NCBI GenBank assembly: GCA_025923175.1
Contig: JAICGL010000045.1
Coordinates: 1 to 13,041 of the forward strand
DNA from: Acidimicrobiia bacterium
Lineage (GTDB): Bacteria > Actinomycetota > Acidimicrobiia > IMCC26256 > BP-133
Direction of reading: 5' to 3'
DNA length: 13,041 bases
Positions 12,982 through 13,041 of this stretch are shown in pieces. Positions within the stretch are counted from its first letter, which is position 1. Every line of letters starts with the position of its first letter. A program made the translations under genes and the position numbers. Below the pieces are notes generated by a model. That model saw only the letters and a list, made by a program, of their open reading frames with translations, ran no database searches and was not told where the DNA came from.

Positions 12982-13041
12982 CTACCTGAACAGATCGCCG
13001 CTGGGAGGCCGGATCAGTTCGCCGACGGAGGAATCCCTGAG
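12982..13041 (-). CDS. Possible C-terminal end of a minus-strand gene entering from the right edge
   Basis: The minus strand is open from the window edge to a TAG at 12982-12984, giving the last 19 residues LRDSSVGELIRPPSGDLFR. It cannot be identified from so little sequence, and an open stretch this short is expected by chance. The hairpins between it and the secreted-protein gene resemble those between the convergent birA and pabC genes, which weakly supports a convergent gene here. Confidence 0.25.
   Translation of the reverse strand, partial: LRDSSVGELIRPPSGDLFR

Overview
This window comes from a high-GC bacterial chromosome, most likely an actinobacterium (Actinomycetota). The content would suit an Acidimicrobiia-like lineage, but the lineage is inferred from codon bias, many GTG/TTG starts, apparent leaderless promoters, an LCP ligase with a LytR_C domain and a choice-of-anchor-P-like secreted protein. 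No rRNA, tRNA, CRISPR array, transposase or phage module is visible. The window reads as chromosomal backbone.

Layout. (1) 1-1522: the 5' part of a biotin carboxylase gene (accC, minus) and a monofunctional biotin-protein ligase (birA, plus) diverge from a 23-bp gap that holds a symmetric promoter. (2) 1597-3773, minus: pabB (aminodeoxychorismate synthase component I) and pabC-like aminodeoxychorismate lyase overlap by GTGA. They make p-aminobenzoate for folate. Tandem GC-rich hairpins separate birA and pabC, which converge. (3) 3859-8284, plus: a tight cell-wall glycopolymer operon of LCP phosphotransferase, rmlD, a GT4 glycosyltransferase and a WbbL-like GT2 (putative rhamnosyltransferase). 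(4) 8296-8946: an uncharacterised membrane-anchored protein with conserved-looking His/Cys motifs. (5) 8995-10943: a mannose-1-phosphate guanylyltransferase-like sugar nucleotidyltransferase with a beta-helix tail, overlapping a GalE-like epimerase. (6) 10952-11608, minus: a LuxR-type regulator whose receiver domain lacks the phosphoacceptor Asp. It diverges across a 300-bp regulatory gap from (7) 11909-12793, a secreted choice-of-anchor-P-like protein that ends in a strong terminator. (8) 12866-13041: hairpins and possibly the last codons of a minus-strand gene.

How the genes fit. RmlD makes dTDP-L-rhamnose. The GT2 enzyme would add rhamnose to a lipid-linked acceptor. The GT4, guanylyltransferase and epimerase would supply or add further sugars. 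The LCP protein would transfer the finished glycan from its lipid carrier to peptidoglycan. This recalls the rmlD-wbbL-manB-lcp neighbourhood for the arabinogalactan linker in mycobacteria. accA3, accD5 and birA also lie not far away there, as I recall, so the order may be an old actinobacterial backbone.

The most notable signals are regulatory. Several genes have a TANNNT hexamer 7-8 nt before the start codon and no Shine-Dalgarno sequence, which implies leaderless mRNAs. A perfect 14-bp inverted repeat covers the start of the guanylyltransferase gene. A cluster of GTAC-centred half-sites lies between the regulator and the secreted protein. I did not find a clearly new multi-gene system. The His-rich protein at 8296-8946 and the degenerate-receiver regulator paired with the secreted protein are the best candidates for undescribed biology.
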